From assembly GCA_030761205.1 (NCBI GenBank), contig JAULJL010000015.1, positions 6,114,001 to 6,178,000 on the forward strand: 64,000 nt of DNA. The letters are read 5' to 3'. Position 1 is the first letter of the stretch, and every line of letters starts with the position of its first letter. Source of the DNA: Fremontodendron californicum. Lineage: Eukaryota; Streptophyta; Magnoliopsida; Malvales; Malvaceae. Below are positions 1 to 13,339 of this stretch, one piece after another. The position numbers and the translations under genes are program-made. Below the pieces are notes generated by a model. That model did not search any database, was not told the origin of the DNA, and was given only the letters and a program-made list of their open reading frames with translations.

Positions 1-639
1 AATACTCGAATTCGATTCACTTATAACTTAAACTCTACTCAATAATGATGGAACATAATTCAAAATTTTTTTCCGAGTGAAATCTGAATAACTTACAAAC
101 ATATCTCATTTACCGGATTGATCTGCGCCTTTTTTTATTGTACATTCCAGGTCCACTTAAATCTAATACGGGCAACCGGCCACACCGGCTTCCTGTGGAT
201 GACCGGGGAAGTGAAAAGAAGATATTTCGTTTGGGTTGAGTCGGCGAATATGTGCTTTCTGGAGTGGGATCCACCAGATTAAATCGTAAAGAAAGCCCTT
301 TTGATGGATGATGTCACATTGTTTCTTCACGCTCCCAACAAACGCGTGGGATAGGATGAGATTGGAGAAAAGTGAGCCCCCGAAGATAAAAAGATATATA
401 TAGCGCCTGACACGTGGCGGGTTAGTGGACATTAGCTATATTCCATCGGAAAGCGACGTTTCTGCCATGTTGGCATCTGGAAATGATAACCGTCCGATTC
501 GTAAACGAGTGAACGATAGAGATCAACCCATCTGCGTGAAGGAGAAATCTGGGCCGTCAAGGTTAGCTCTGCAGTAGGTTTCCCGTGAGTGAATGAATAT
601 AAATCCTATATAAAAAAAGGAAGAGATAGATTTTGAGCA
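1..639 (+). promoter_or_regulatory. Promoter and upstream region of the TIC-type gene
   Basis: This stretch lies upstream of the TIC-type start codon and holds no convincing gene; the 89-codon minus-strand frame at 163-432 has no family features. A TATA-like sequence (tatataaaa) lies at 607-615, which would place transcription start near 635-645. A G-box core CACGTG is at 411-416. The reverse complement of AAATATCT, the core of the clock evening element, is at 220-227. Short motifs occur by chance, so their role is inference, although an evening element would suit a clock gene. Confidence 0.5.
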
Positions 640-939
640 CAAAAACTCAAAAAGAACACAAACAAAAAGCCAGGTGAAAAAGCAGAGAAGCAAACGGAGA
701 GAAGATAAAAAAGAGGAAAGAGAGAAACGGGGTGAACTTCTTCAGCAGCAAATTCTTTTTTTTTTCTTCTTAGATTTTCTTTTTCTCTTTTACTTCTTTG
801 TATCAATCCTTTCGCTGGAAAGAAGTTCAAATCTGAAGTTTCAACATTTTTTTCGCCGGGAACTATGGTGAATTGCCAGGCGGCGGCATATTCTCGTCGG
901 AATATTGCATATTTTTTAGATTTAATCGAAAAGTAAATT
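640..939 (+). other. Probable 5' UTR of the TIC-type gene
   Basis: This is the segment between the probable transcription start and the start codon at 940. It is rich in purines (about 640-740), then in pyrimidines (about 755-800). A 65-codon upstream frame begins at 674 (ATG at 677 region depends on frame used) and ends at 871, before the main start, so it could act as an upstream ORF. No splice is needed to reach the start codon. Confidence 0.45.
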
Positions 940-3900
940 ATGGATAGGAACAGAGAAGCAAGAAGATCGAACCTGGCTCCGTCAAATGGATTGCCTAGAC
1001 GTCGTCAAAGAAGCAATAATCTCCGAGGTTCACCTGGTTTGAAACTTTTTTCCTTTTTATGTCTATATAAAGTATTTTATTAATTTGTTTTGACTTTATT
1101 TTCTTAATCATTTTTTCCTTTTTCTTTTCTTGGGTTTGCAGAAGATGGAGAGATTGAGATGCAAGAAACGGTGAGGCTGAGAGAGAGAGCGAGCAAGAGA
1201 GAAAGAGGCCGAGATTTGTTGAATCGGAGCAAGCGTAGGAGAGCAGATAAGGTGGTTTTACAAGAAAGCAATAACAGAGAAGGAGAAGAAAGTATGGAGG
1301 AGAGTTCAGGTGAAGAAGAAGACTACGAAACCGAGCATCTCAGTAAACGTAAAATATCACCTTCGGCTAGAGTATCCACACAAGTACTCCCTTTGAAGGC
1401 CACCGATGAAATGATTAGTTTTCCAGTTCCAAGAAAAGCTCGCTCAGGTATCAAAATTGTTGTTTTTAATTTTTTATATTCATATATAAAAGATGGAAAT
1501 GGTTTTTAGTGATTTGTTGATTTTTTGGGTTTTTTTTTTTTTTTTTTTTTTTTTCCAGCTTCAGTGAAAAAGTCACATGAGAATTGGGTGAGGGGAAATG
1601 GTGGTTTTGTGGAGGAACAAAACCATCGGCGAGCTTCGGTTTCACCGGCGCGTCGGAGCGTTGAGTCTGACCGAGTTTCACCGTCTTCCTCAAATGATTC
1701 AGTTAGGAAGAAGATGGTCAGCTTCTGTTTTTTTTCTTGGCTTTTTGATGTTTGACGAATTGAGAGGATTGAGGTGTTTTTGACTTTATTTTTTTGGATG
1801 TTGCAGAAGACAAATGGACCTAAGACTCGGCATCCAAAGGCGACCAAGTCTTCCAGCTCAGCCCAGGAGGATTTCGAGATTGAAATCGCAGAAGTTTTGT
1901 ATGGATTGATGAAGCAATCACAAAGCTCCAAGAAGGAAGAATGTGCTGTAAATCCTTTGCCTAAGGATGAATCTGAAGATGCAAATGGTTTTTCTACCTA
2001 TACCAAACCCTCTGTTTCACCTCAGATTGCAAGCTCTGCACAAAGTCAATCCCAGACAACGGTTTTGTCGGATCCATTGGATGGCGTTGGTGGGTATTTT
2101 TAGCATTCAATCTTTTTGCTAATAAGGTATGCTTTTTAATTTATTATTATTATTATTGGCATTTGCAGCGTCAAAGAAGAAGAAAGTTGAAGCTGAGGAT
2201 TCTCCAACTCCAGTGAAAGTCGAGAATGAGCAACGGGAAAAAATGGAAATTTGTTCACCAAAACAGGATCAACTATCAGGACTTAATAATGCGGTAATTT
2301 CTGAGTCTAATCTTGATAAGGGTGCTTCTAAAACTGCATCAGTGTTAATGGAGTCGCGGGAGAACGCGGTGATGATTAAGCAGGGAGATTCGAAACCATC
2401 CGTTGAAGAAGAACCAAATTCCGTAGATGGAGCATTGACTAGGGAAAAGTCTGTTTCGATTGAAAAGGAATCCGCTAAAATGGATGTTGATTTTCAGGAT
2501 TCGACAGTGACCAAAGCGTGAGCATCAAAGAGTCTTACTTTCTTTCTCTTTTTTTTTTCTCGTTTGATTAATGCTTTCAAGATATCTGATTTTTTTTTTT
2601 TTTTTTGGCTTGGGATTATATCACAGAATATCGACCGTGACAAAAGTGGAGAGCCTACGTGAAGAGAAGTTCAAGTTCGATTTAATGGTGAGGATCTCCT
2701 TCTGTCGAAAATTCTGATTAGATTACTTCCGCTGGTATTTTGCTGTCCAAATTACTGAAGAAAAAGAGTAATGAGTAATGCCCCCCATTTCCAACAGGCT
2801 CCTCCTCCTATGGCATCATCTCCGGAATGGGATAGCCCTGTGGATATCACATCGGATCCTAAATACAAAGTTCTAGACACAGAGTCGGTGAGTGCCTTTC
2901 AACTCTATTGGTTTCTCCTGATTTTTGTTCATGGACTAAAACTTTTTATTTTTCATTTTTGATATAGAAGGTAGAGGCTGCTTTGGCCAAGGATGAGGCA
3001 AAGGTTGTGAAGAAAGAAATTAGAGCATTGAACCTTGATTTGGAGAGGGCACATCAAGATAACGGTAGTGATTGTTGTAAATTTGAACAACATGGTCAAA
3101 AACAACAGCTATCCAAAATTGGCATTCCTAAAGTGGAGAAAACCGGTAATTTTTTAATTTGTTTCAGCTTTGACTCACTGTGCAGCTCTATATGTTTACT
3201 TTTAACTCTCTGTTTGCTTGAATTATGATATGATGAGTTTATTGATTCATCTTCTTCTATTATTCAGCCCAATCTAGTTCAGTGCCTCTGCCAATCACCC
3301 TTGCTGGCTGGCCAAATGGTATGCCACCTCTGGGGTAAGCTATCAAGAACTCTGTTTTGGTTCTGCAGTTAGTTTTTGATAAATATCCTTGGGGTTAATA
3401 TTATTTTGTTTCTAAGAAGTAGAAACTTCATTTTTGTTGCAGGTATATGCCTCCCTTCCAGACAATTGCGCCAATGGATGGAAGTACCAGATCGTCCACA
3501 GCATTACAGGTATGAATGCTGATTTCCTTACTAGGCCAAAGATTTCAATATATCATTCTGTCATCTTGATGGTTCTGGTTAATTGTACCATATTTTCTTT
3601 GTTTTGAATTAACTATGAGTTTCTATTGGAAATATGCAGCAGCCTCCTCATTTCCTTCTTTCTCAACCTCGGCCTAAAAGATGTGCCATGCAGCATTATA
3701 TTGCTCGTAACATACACTTACACCAGCAGTTCACAAAAATGAACCATTTTTGGCCGGCAGTGACTGGTTCTGCTTCTTTATGTGGGGCCAAGCCCAACAA
3801 TCTCAATGTGGCGCCATCTGCAGAAAATTTGATTCTTGGAAATCCATTGCAAGGAAGCTTTCCAGTTGTCAATCTAAATACTATAGAGGAGAAAGGTAAG

Positions 3901-5908
3901 GTTGCAGCGAGCTTTCCTGGTAAGACCAGGAAAGATAAAACCTCTGACTGCACCATGGACACAGCACAGAGAAAGCAGGTTGTGGTTCAACAGGCTTCCC
4001 AACCAGCAGCTGCTGGTAACTTGATGGTACATGTAGAATTCTAGCTATTTCTTTTTTTTTTTTTTTTTTGGGTTTTGTTTGTAGTTGCACCATTTTCTAT
4101 TAATTTGTTTAATTAGTTTTCATTTTTCTAAGTCTTGGTCTTTTGTGTTGTTGCAGCATGGCCCTGCTTTCATATTCCCCTTGAGCCAGCACCAAACAAC
4201 GGCAGATCAATCTGGGCCTTCTAAATCTGCTACCTCAAGTAACAAAGCATCATCGACTAATAATTCAACTCCTGGAATTTCGACTAGCTCTACAGCAATA
4301 CCAGGAATAGCAGCAGCTATGAGCTTTAATTACCCAAATTTGGGTGCTAATGAAGCTCCATACTTGACGATTCTACAGAACAATGGATACCCTTTTGCTA
4401 TCTCTGCTCCTCTTGGAAACCCATCAGCAATTAGAGGAGGAACCCCCACTCAAGCTTTGCCTTTCTTCAATGGGTCTTTCTATTCTTCTCAGATGTTCCA
4501 TCCTCAACTTCAACAGCAGCAAGCTCACTCTAAGCCTTTGGTTCAACCAGCTTATCAGAATGCAGTCGCATCAAGTGGCTCATCATCATCCCACAAGCAA
4601 CCCGAAAGTCAGCAGCCATGGGGTGGACAAGTTAGCGGCAATAATCTTTTGAGCTCAACAAGCATGCATTCACAGCAGTTTCAGAAGTATACTATGCTCC
4701 CATCCAATCAATCTCGCAAAATGGAACCTGAGATGAATGGGGAGAATACTACTGCAAACACCCAGAAAAGTGTTTATGGCCAGAACCTGGCACTTCCTCA
4801 TCAGTTGCTCAACTTTGCCTTGGTACCCTCTGCAACGGTGGGTGGTAGCAGTGTAAATGGAAATCACAGCGAGAAGCAGCTTTCACAACATAAAAATTTG
4901 AAGGGTGGACTTGATCTCGTCCCTCCACAAGCATTTGCCATGTCATTTGCCTCTTTCACTGGAAACAACATAGCTTCAAATCTTAACTTCTCATCTATGG
5001 CACAAAACGCCACAATCTTTCATAGCCTACCTGAGATGGCTCGGCAAGGATACCAGGTTACACCTGTATCACAAGCTGCACAGCAGAAGAATCACCAAAT
5101 ATCTGACGGGAAGAATGGAGCTGGTTCAACTAATCTGGATGATGGAAAAAAGGTAAGTTCGGGGAAGTCACATACAACAAACGGGCAGACATATGTTTTT
5201 GACAATTCAGCTAGATCTTTGAACTTTGTATCCTCTCCTGTCACTGGAAATTGGCCTCCTCGCTCCATCACGTCCACTACAGTAACCATAAATCCTCCCA
5301 TTGTTGCTAATTCATCAAATTCCCAACAACAACTGCTTCAACTTCAGAAGCAGCACATGCTGCAACAACATCAGCAGCAACCTGCTACAGCTTCTCGAAG
5401 CAAAACTCAAACTACCAACACCATGCCTGCATCTTCCATTGCTGCCAAGTTTTCTAGCAATGCTGCTATATTCCCACAAACTGTGCCCCAAAGTAATACT
5501 GCTGTGCAATCAACCCCGTGGAAGAACTCAGCTAGAACCCCAGCTTCCCCAGGTACCAATGTCTCAGCTGTTAAAAATTTTCCCCAACAACCATCGAGGT
5601 CTCCACAAGGCCAAAGCCAGATATCGTTTGGGGTGAATACCAAGTCCAACTTATCGCCACAGGGACAAGAAATACCTACGAGCAGCCAGTCTGCATCGCC
5701 TATGATTGTTGGGTCTCCACCAAGCAGTGGCAACTTGAGAACAAGTTCAACAAGCAGCAAAGTCGGCTCATCAGTTCCTACAATGCAATCACAACAGAAC
5801 GAGAATTCTTCCGCTGGTAATGGCCAGAAATCCTCTCCGGTGTGTGGAAGGAACGTGCCTTCAATCTTGAGCACATGCCCCAGCCACCTTTCAGAACTCA
5901 AGTATTGA
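940..5908 (+). CDS. TIC-like: TIME FOR COFFEE-like clock protein (TIC/TKL family), 12 exons, 1264 aa
   Basis: Plant-specific nuclear clock regulator; in Arabidopsis TIC acts in the evening part of the cycle and in metabolic and hormone responses (established for the family). Exons read from sequence: 940-1036, 1142-1447, 1559-1716, 1807-2089, 2169-2517, 2627-2687, 2798-2887, 2968-3145, 3268-3334, 3443-3509, 3640-4026, 4157-5908. They total 3795 nt with no internal stop and GT-AG junctions throughout. Recognised family features: an N terminus beginning MDRNREARR, a basic RLRERASKRERGRD segment with NRSKRRR, the conserved EIEIAEVLYGLM helix near residues 211-222, the GWPNGMPPLGYMPP region, a long Ser/Gln/Asn-rich C-terminal half with a Gln-rich stretch near residue 1070, and the ending SELKY. 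There is no catalytic domain. Arabidopsis TIC is longer (about 1550 aa as I recall). The adjacent FAP1-type pseudogene suggests orthology to TIC-LIKE (TKL) rather than TIC itself; that choice is inference. Confidence 0.93.
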
Positions 5909-6540
5909 AATTTAGCTGCAATTAGTATATTGCAGCAGCAGACGCCTTCTTCTCACAGCCTGCCTCAGTGAAATTTGAAAGGGAGAGGCGCAGGACAAGT
6001 TAGAAAGATTTGGAGGTGACCAAGCTTTTCATATTAAGTGAAAGGCACGTAGGCTCTTCGTTCTGCCTGAGGAACTAAAAGGATTTTGATTCTGGTCTGG
6101 CAGATCCAGCAGGGTGTAAATAAAAGGAGCTTAAGAATTGAATGTGAAATGCAGTTGGTTGGACTTGGAAGTTAAGATTCAGTGCATGTCAGACTTGTTC
6201 CGAGAAGGCAGCTCCACACTGATGTTTAGATCATAAGGCACGTGGAGTTGCGGCCACCAAGCACCACAATCACATCCGCTTGTGTGAGTTGGTGGGGCCT
6301 GGGGTCATTTGTCAAGCAGACAGGATAATTTTTAAAGGGTTTTGAAGTTGAACCAAAGTGAGGACCTAACAATACCACATTCTGGGGCTTATGGTTGGTG
6401 GCACTATATTTAAGGCTATTAGGTGCTCAGTGAGGTCAAATTAATTTGATTAGTCTAAGGAGATGCTGACATGTAAATAGGATAATCATTTCCAAAGAAA
6501 ACAATATTCCTAGTTTAATTACTAGTACTATTTTATTTGA
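5909..6540 (+). other. Probable 3' UTR and downstream flank of the TIC-type gene
   Basis: Mixed-composition sequence without a long reading frame follows the TGA at 5906-5908. It is less AT-rich than the DNA beyond 6740, as expected of transcribed 3' UTR. Its exact end cannot be fixed; AT-rich sequence that could carry poly(A) signals starts around 6480. Confidence 0.45.
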
Positions 6541-7342
6541 AATTAATCTTGCCCATTTGCTCTTTTCACATTTCCCTTAATTTTGTTATTGATTAGGGGG
6601 TGGGGGCCATAGGAGATATTTGAAGCTAGAAGAAAAGAGAACCAAAAAAATCTCAAAGGCAGAAAGTAGAAACGGGAAGCAACTGATGTTATTGGCCATT
6701 TTGTATTCTTTCGTTCCTTTACCCCTCTTTTATGCACTATTAGCAAAATCCACATGACAAACGATAAGAATACATTAAAACGATAGGAATATATAAATAT
6801 TTTAAAATATAAATAATATAAATTATTAACGTGTTAAAATTTATATAAATATATAATATTTAAATACGATTATAACACATAAAAATAATACTAATACGAA
6901 TATAATATTAATATAATACTGATATATGAATTATCAACTAGTAGAGAGTTGTAAGATTTCAAACTCTTCAAAATTATTTTAGCCTTTGACCCAATCCAGT
7001 CAAGGTTTCACACCAACTTCCTTGAACATCAGAAGTAGCAGATTGTCTGTCTAAATTCAAATCATATAGGTAAAAGATTATTTTATTGTTTGGTCTGCCA
7101 TAATACCACGTTTCACTTCATATTATCTCATTCTTATCACATTGTCTCTTTGTTAAGGATGGAAAAAGAAAAGAAAGCATAAGGGGATGAGGTTTCCCCC
7201 ACTTTTCTCTTCTCAGTGGAGGTCTGGTATCTAATAATCTAATAATTCACATTATCTAGCACAGATTTGGGAATGAGGGGTATATTACTACCAAATGTTT
7301 CAATCTCTTAAGAATAAATTTAACTTAATAGATTTTTTTTTG
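6541..7342. other. AT-rich intergenic DNA
   Basis: I see no gene here. Compositional bias toward A and T is strong from about 6770 to 6940. The short minus-strand frame at 6543-6755 shows no family features. Confidence 0.5.
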
Positions 7343-7690
7343 GATAAGTAACTTGGAAGAATCTTTTCATGTATGTAAGTGGCACAAAAGAAACCAGTTC
7401 GATGCAATACAATATATAAAAGAAAATGTTTTAAGATGATATATATATATATATATATATTCGATGCAATACAATATATAAAAGAAAATGTTTTAAGATG
7501 ATATATATATATATATAAATGTAATTAATGCATTAAATTTTTTTTAATTCAGTAAAAATAATGTATTTAGTGCAATTTTTTTTGTGTGGCTAAAATGATA
7601 AGTAACTTGGAAGAATCTTTTCATGTATAAAGAAACCAGTTCGATGCAATACAATATATAAAACAAAATGTTTTAAGATGACATATATCA
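7343..7690. repeat. Local direct repeats around AT microsatellites
   Basis: A segment of about 100 bp starting near 7343 (agtaacttggaagaatc followed later by ccagttcgatgcaatac) recurs at 7598-7690 with few changes. The second half also recurs at about 7460-7510. The copies are separated by (AT)n runs at 7440-7460 and 7501-7517. This looks like local duplication by slippage or unequal exchange. No coding content is seen. Confidence 0.75.
7515..7600 (+). repeat. Left copy of an ~85-bp repeat flanking the minisatellite
   Basis: The block with ttttaattcagtaaaaataa, then tttagtgca, a T-run and ctaaaatgata is found again at about 9313-9395 in the same orientation. The two copies bracket the nine-copy array at 7895-8905. 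They could be the ends of one old repetitive element or an independent duplication. Confidence 0.6.
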
Positions 7691-7894
7691 TTAACTATAT
7701 TTAAAAACTGTCCCCAATGACTCAGGTAGCAGAACTTGATTTTTTGGAGTTATATTTTTATGCCATTTATATTAGGTAATTATTAGTTTTGTTTGAGATA
7801 ATTAGGTCTTTTTATTTTGTGTCAAATGAGTGTATAATGGATAGTTTAGGATTTAATGTAACCTGATGAAGAGATAGAGATGATGATTCAGAAG

Positions 7895-8905
7895 AATATA
7901 CTAAAGGGGTTGGTCTGCACGTTGACTCGCGGGTCGATTTAAGATCTGTATTCGACTCGCTCAAAAAAAATTATTTTATTAATTATTTTTATTTGATTTA
8001 AATGATATATTTAAAGAGATTGGCCCACATGTTAATTGGCGAGTCGATTTAAGATTTGTACCCGATCAGCACGGGAAAAAGTTTTTAAAAATTATTAATC
8101 ATTTTTTAAAATTTTGAAATTATGTATTTAAAGAGGTTGGCCCGCATGTTAACTCATAGGTCGATTTAGAGTCCATATCCGACTCGATCGAAAAAAAATA
8201 AAAAAGAAATTTATTTTATTCATTATTTTTAGTTTTTTATTTTTTGAAAATGATGTATTTAAAACTGATTTGCACGTTGATTCGAGGATTGATTTAGGAT
8301 CTGTACCCGACCCGCTCGAGAAAAAAGTTAAAATAATAAATTTATTTTATTAATTATTTTTATTTTAATTTTGAATGGTGTATTTAAGGGTTGGCCCATA
8401 TGTTCACTCGAGGGTCGACAATTTGAAGACAAAAAAACTATTTTACTAATTATTTTTATTAATTGTTTTATTTTTAAATGATGTATTTAAAGGGATTGAC
8501 CGACACATTGACTCGCAGGTCGGTTTATCCGACCAGCATGGAAAAAAAAAGTGAACAAAATAAATTTATTTTATTAATTCTTTTATTATTTTATTTTTAA
8601 ATAATGTATTTAAAAGGGTTAGTCTGCACGGTGATTCGCAGGTCGATTTAGGATCCGTACCCGACCAGCTCGGGAAAAAGTTAAAAAAAAAAATTTAATT
8701 TTGAATGATGTATTTAAAGGGGTTGAACTGCACGTTGAGTCGCGGGTCGGTTTAGGATCCGTACCTGACCGGCTTGAGAAAAAAGTTAAAAAAATATATT
8801 TTATTAATTATTTTAATTTTAATTTTAAATGATTTATTTAAAGGGGTAGGTCCGTACGTTGAGTCACGGGTCAATTTAGGATCCGTACCCGATTCGCTCG
8901 GGAAA
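7895..8905 (+). repeat. Nine-copy minisatellite, unit about 115-125 bp
   Basis: Copies start near 7902, 8013, 8131, 8261, 8385, 8488, 8612, 8716 and 8839. Each has a G/C-richer head (ggttggtctgcacgttgac, cgggtcgatttaggatc, then cccgactcgctcg) followed by an A-run and a tail of T/A-rich sequence ending in atgtatttaaa. Copies are diverged by substitutions and small indels, so the array is old. No open frame runs through it. I do not recognise a named family. Confidence 0.85.
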
Positions 8906-8959
8906 AAAAGAAAAAATGGAAAAGAAAAAAAAAAACGAATTTGCTGCTTATCTATGTGA

Positions 8960-10260
8960 GAAAATCGATACTATGAGAAAATAAAATGCAAACCACAATT
9001 TTATTTTCTTAATTATTATTTTTTAACTCGTATAAATAAAAAATATACAACATACAACAAAGTCTAAATATTTTTAAATATATATAAATACATTTATATT
9101 ACGTAATTTATAAATAAACAATTATCAAAATTTTAATTTTCATAATTAACAAAATATAATTATATTAATATTATTACCATTTCAAAATAAAAATTAAATA
9201 AATAATTATTATTTAATAAAATATAATTTAAATTAAGTTAATATTATTAATTAATTAAAAAAATTTATTAAAAAAATTAAAAATGCCCCAACGAAACGGG
9301 ATATTTTTCTAGTATATATAAAAGTATAATTAATATATATTTTTTTAATTCAGTAAAAATAATATATTTAGTGCATTTTTTTTCTTTCTAAAATGATAAT
9401 TAAATAATCTTTAACCGGTGTTTATAGACACAAGTTAAGCGAACCCATATATAAATGATGAAAGAAAATGAAAAGAGTAAAACCAAAGTTAAAAAAACGA
9501 ATCAGAGATCAAACCAATCAGACCTTTGATTTCGGTAGAATTGGTTAGACCGACTAGTTTTGATAAAATTGTTTTTTAATATTTAAAAACTAACTTTAAT
9601 GTTAAATAAATATTAAATATAATTAATAATTAACAAAAAAATGCATTTGACTTAATGATGGTGTTTAATATAAAACTAAGAGGTTAAAAGTTCAAATCTC
9701 ATCAATTACAAACAAAATTTTGATTTTTTTTTTTTTTATAAAAAAAATACATATAAAACTGATTTTTTACCAGTTCAATCTGGTTTCTTACCGTTTACTG
9801 GATTCTAAATTTTAATAAACTCGCCGTACCGAACACTATCGATTCTCAATTCAACCGATCCGATTTTTTAATCACCAAGTAAAACAAAAAAGATGCTTTT
9901 GAGTGTCTTTTGATGATTCCTCATCTACTTCTGTAGGAAAGATGCTGCATTGACGTCAACATCTTCTTTGGTTCATCCATCAAATGGATCCTCATCAATT
10001 TACAAGTCCAAAATTGATCTACATAGGAGTTTGCTCTCTATACTTCCTAGTTCCTACCTCTTTACCATTAACTACAAAATGTAGAAAAGAAAATAATTAG
10101 AAAAATTGCATTTAATGCAGTGAAAAATAATACCAAACGATTCAAGCATAAAACAATAGTTTTTAGTCATGCAGTAAAAGTAACCTTTGGAGAACAAAGT
10201 TTTATGTTCAGAAGCAAAAACAGCCTCTTAACCAGTTAAGTACGAATCCTCAAATTTTAC
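8960..10260. other. AT-rich intergenic DNA with the right flanking repeat
   Basis: No gene is seen. The interval 8990-9300 is extremely A/T-rich. The right copy of the ~85-bp repeat lies at about 9313-9395. Around 9640-9715 a short tRNA-like phrase (gttcaaatctc) resembles a B box, but no A box or flanking duplication was found, so it is not called as a SINE. Confidence 0.45.
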
Positions 10261-11590
10261 CACATGCTCCTCAGTTGAAATAATATGTCTTGCTTAATGT
10301 AAGATCAAGATACATAGCAGTTGTGTAAGAGAAAATAGAGGGAATATTGAACACTTGTTGCACTAACAATGAACAATCCAACACTGAATCAAAGAGAATG
10401 AACAAGAAAATTGAAAGATGGCTTCTTAATTCTGATTTAAAAATGAATAGACAAGAATATCTTACTTGTTGTCTTAAGTATATGGCCTCGTTCCCTCGAG
10501 AGATCTATCATCAATCCCCTTGGTATTTTATATTCATCTTTGAATTGAGAATGAACATGCAATCAAATTAGACATGACATCAAACTAACATTAAAAGTTC
10601 TCAAATAAGAAATAGAAGTAGGAAACTCGGGCTATAGAAGTTTAAAAACAGATAGAAAAGGAAAAATTGAAGAAAAGAGATATGAGTGCAATGCTAGCAA
10701 AATTTAGTCAGAGACTCATAGTGGTCAACTTCAGCAATTTAACAACTTATTGCGTAGCATATTGTAAATCATATTCTTAACAGCAATTTCTGCAAGAGTT
10801 AAAAGCAACACTAAGAACACCAGAAAATGATGACTGATTTGTAACTTCAAAAGGTATGAAGCTGTTAATTGACCATATTAATTTCGCTTATCTACCGAAA
10901 TTTGCAACTACTAGGTAGGAGTTGATAGTTAAAAGCATACTTCACCTTTGAAGCAGTTCTTTATTATCTGATTGCATTTTCCTTTTTGCTTCACCATTTT
11001 ATTATTTTTTCGTTGTTTCGTTTTCGATGAATCACAATCTTTTCTTTTTCTTTTTTATGTTACTATTTCACCAAATTTGGCATGGCTCATAATTTTTTGC
11101 CAGTAATATCATACGCATGCCTATGTAGTGAGGGTAGTCATGGTTTTTCTTGTTAGGCTAGGCTAAAAGATATGGCAATTAAAAAAATATATATATATAT
11201 CTATTCGGCACAAAGAGGAAGACTAAAGATACTCATATATGCATAGTTAGGCTAGAAAAGCTCAAACAATCCAAAGATGGCCTAAATCATCTCCTCAACT
11301 TAGTGTTGTCTAGGATTTCTGCTCGAGAGAAAATCAAAAGAAATTCTAGGCTCTAGACATAATTGCAATTCATATCAACATAAGTAGTCTTTAAATAAGC
11401 AATGCAAATCTAAGCAAGAGATCAAGTGCTCAATTATTGAAAATCACATCCTAACAATAAGACTAACGAAAGAATTTAACATAAAATCAAATCATGCTTA
11501 TGTTGTTCCCAAAAGTTAAAACAAATCAATAACTAATTATCTTCATTGGATAAACACCTCATCATGATAAAGTGCAATATATCTCAAGCA

Positions 11591-11624
<34 letters not shown>

Positions 11625-12261
11625 CTCATAAATATAAACAATAAACTAAAAGAAAACACACAAAATAAACTAAAATAAAAAAAAAATCACAAAAGACAAA
11701 AAAACATATAAACTAAAGACCAACACCCCAAAACTTAAAACAAACATTGTCTTCAATGTGTATAAATAAAAAGAGTAAGAACAATAAAACTCCCCTATCG
11801 ATGCAAGCAAAGCAGAAGAAGCTCTAGTTTTCCTCTTAGACTTCATTATACTTGTCCAAGTTGGGGTAAATGGTCACTAAAAAAATAAATAATAAAAAAG
11901 TTAAAAAAATTAATAATAATATCCTAAAAAATATATATGAAAAGGTTTAAATATTTGTAAAAATAATAAATAAATATAATAATAAATATAAAAAATAAAT
12001 ATCTTTTTTTTGGCATGGCGCCACCCTCTCGGACTCCCCTAGCACCATCGCGCCAGGCCCAATTATTATTATTATTTTTTTAAAAATAAATTTATTTGCA
12101 AAAATAAATAAAAAAATTAAATATTAGAAAAGAAAAAAGAAAAAATTAAATTAACTAAAATAGAAAATAAAAATAAAAATCAAAGAGTAAAGAGTAAAAA
12201 GCTTGAGTTGCCTCCAAGAAGCGTTTGATTTACAGTCATCGGTTTGACTATCTCAGGGTCA

Positions 12262-13206
12262 TCATCTTGTATCTAACCACTTGATGATTTTTGTTTCATG
12301 CCATTTATTTCTCCTTTCTTTGAACAACTTCGCTTTCTTGCAGGCTTGAAAGCGGGATTCATCCCTTTCCATGGTAGAATTCAAGAATGCATTAAGCGGA
12401 TCAATGGGATAAATTTTTATGAATTCCTCTTTAGTAGAACTTTCTATCATATTGACTAGCTTAGGCTCTTGGATGTATTGAGAAAAAGGTGGTGGTGGTG
12501 GTTCACATTGGGTCTCCTCTATTCGTACTTTTTTAACTTTTTTTTCACCCACAAGTTCTTCTTCAATAGGCTTGGTTGGTGGTGGGTCACACTGAATCTG
12601 TTCTACTTGAGTCATCACAAATTCTTCTTTAATAGGCTCAATTGACATTTCAGGATTCTTGCTATCCTCTTCTATCACTTTTTCAATCCCAAGTGTGTTG
12701 ACGTTACAATACTTTTGTTCACCTGGTCTAGAATTAGTTTCAGTATCTCTTGGAAGAGTTTCTTGAGGTTGGTTCGGTAACAAGCTGGCTTATATGTGTC
12801 TCAAGATTTCTGATTGATGCATCGTTTTCCGCCATGTATTGCAATATCATATCTTCCAATGATGGCTTTTTTTTTGGGACTGGAGCTTGAGTTTGCAATG
12901 GAAACCCAAGATGATATGCTTGATTCTCGGAATAGGAGGACCATTGATTGTTGCTTCAGGAAAAATTTTGGTGATCTCCCCAACCTGGATTGTAGTCGTT
13001 GGAATAAAAATTATTCTGCTGCATATTATAATTTCCAACATATTGAGCATTGGTTGGACACCAATCACTATGATGTCCTTCCCACATAGTTTACAAATTA
13101 CAAACGGGATTTGGACGACATGTACACCCAAATTGTCTAATTTCTTGTTCAGTGCAGCCACCTGTGCAAATAAAACAGTGATTGCATCTTGTTCATAACC
13201 CCACAT
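12262..13206 (-). pseudogene. Degenerate gag of the Athila-like element
   Basis: Two minus-strand frames belong to one decayed Gag C-terminal region. Upstream (13206 side) are AALNKKLDNLG and a CKLCG half zinc knuckle; a 1-nt frameshift then gives GHHSDWCP, which completes a C-x2-C-x4-H-x4-C knuckle. This leads to asparagine- and tyrosine-rich sequence with NPGWGDHQNF, typical of plant gypsy Gag. Downstream (12783-12262) is an acidic, Pro/Glu-rich tail with PIEEELV and QCEPPPPPFSQY. No protease, reverse transcriptase or integrase follows. Confidence 0.7.
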
Positions 13207-13339
13207 AGTGTACCCCTTTTGCTTTCAACGATCAATAAAACCTGAAAAGAAAAATAAAATATATTAAATAAATAAGAAAGTTTGAATTAAGACTAAGATT
13301 GCTTGGTATTAATATTAACAAAAATAGTAAAATAATTCC

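Noticed and set aside
163..432. 89-codon minus-strand frame
   Set aside because: It lies in the TIC-type promoter, overlaps promoter motifs and has no recognisable family features.
9640..9715. tRNA-derived SINE
   Set aside because: A B-box-like phrase is present, but no A box at the right spacing and no flanking direct repeats.
12814..13198. Plus-strand frames at 12814-13089 and 12887-13198
   Set aside because: Shadows of the degenerate gag on the opposite strand, which explains the region better.
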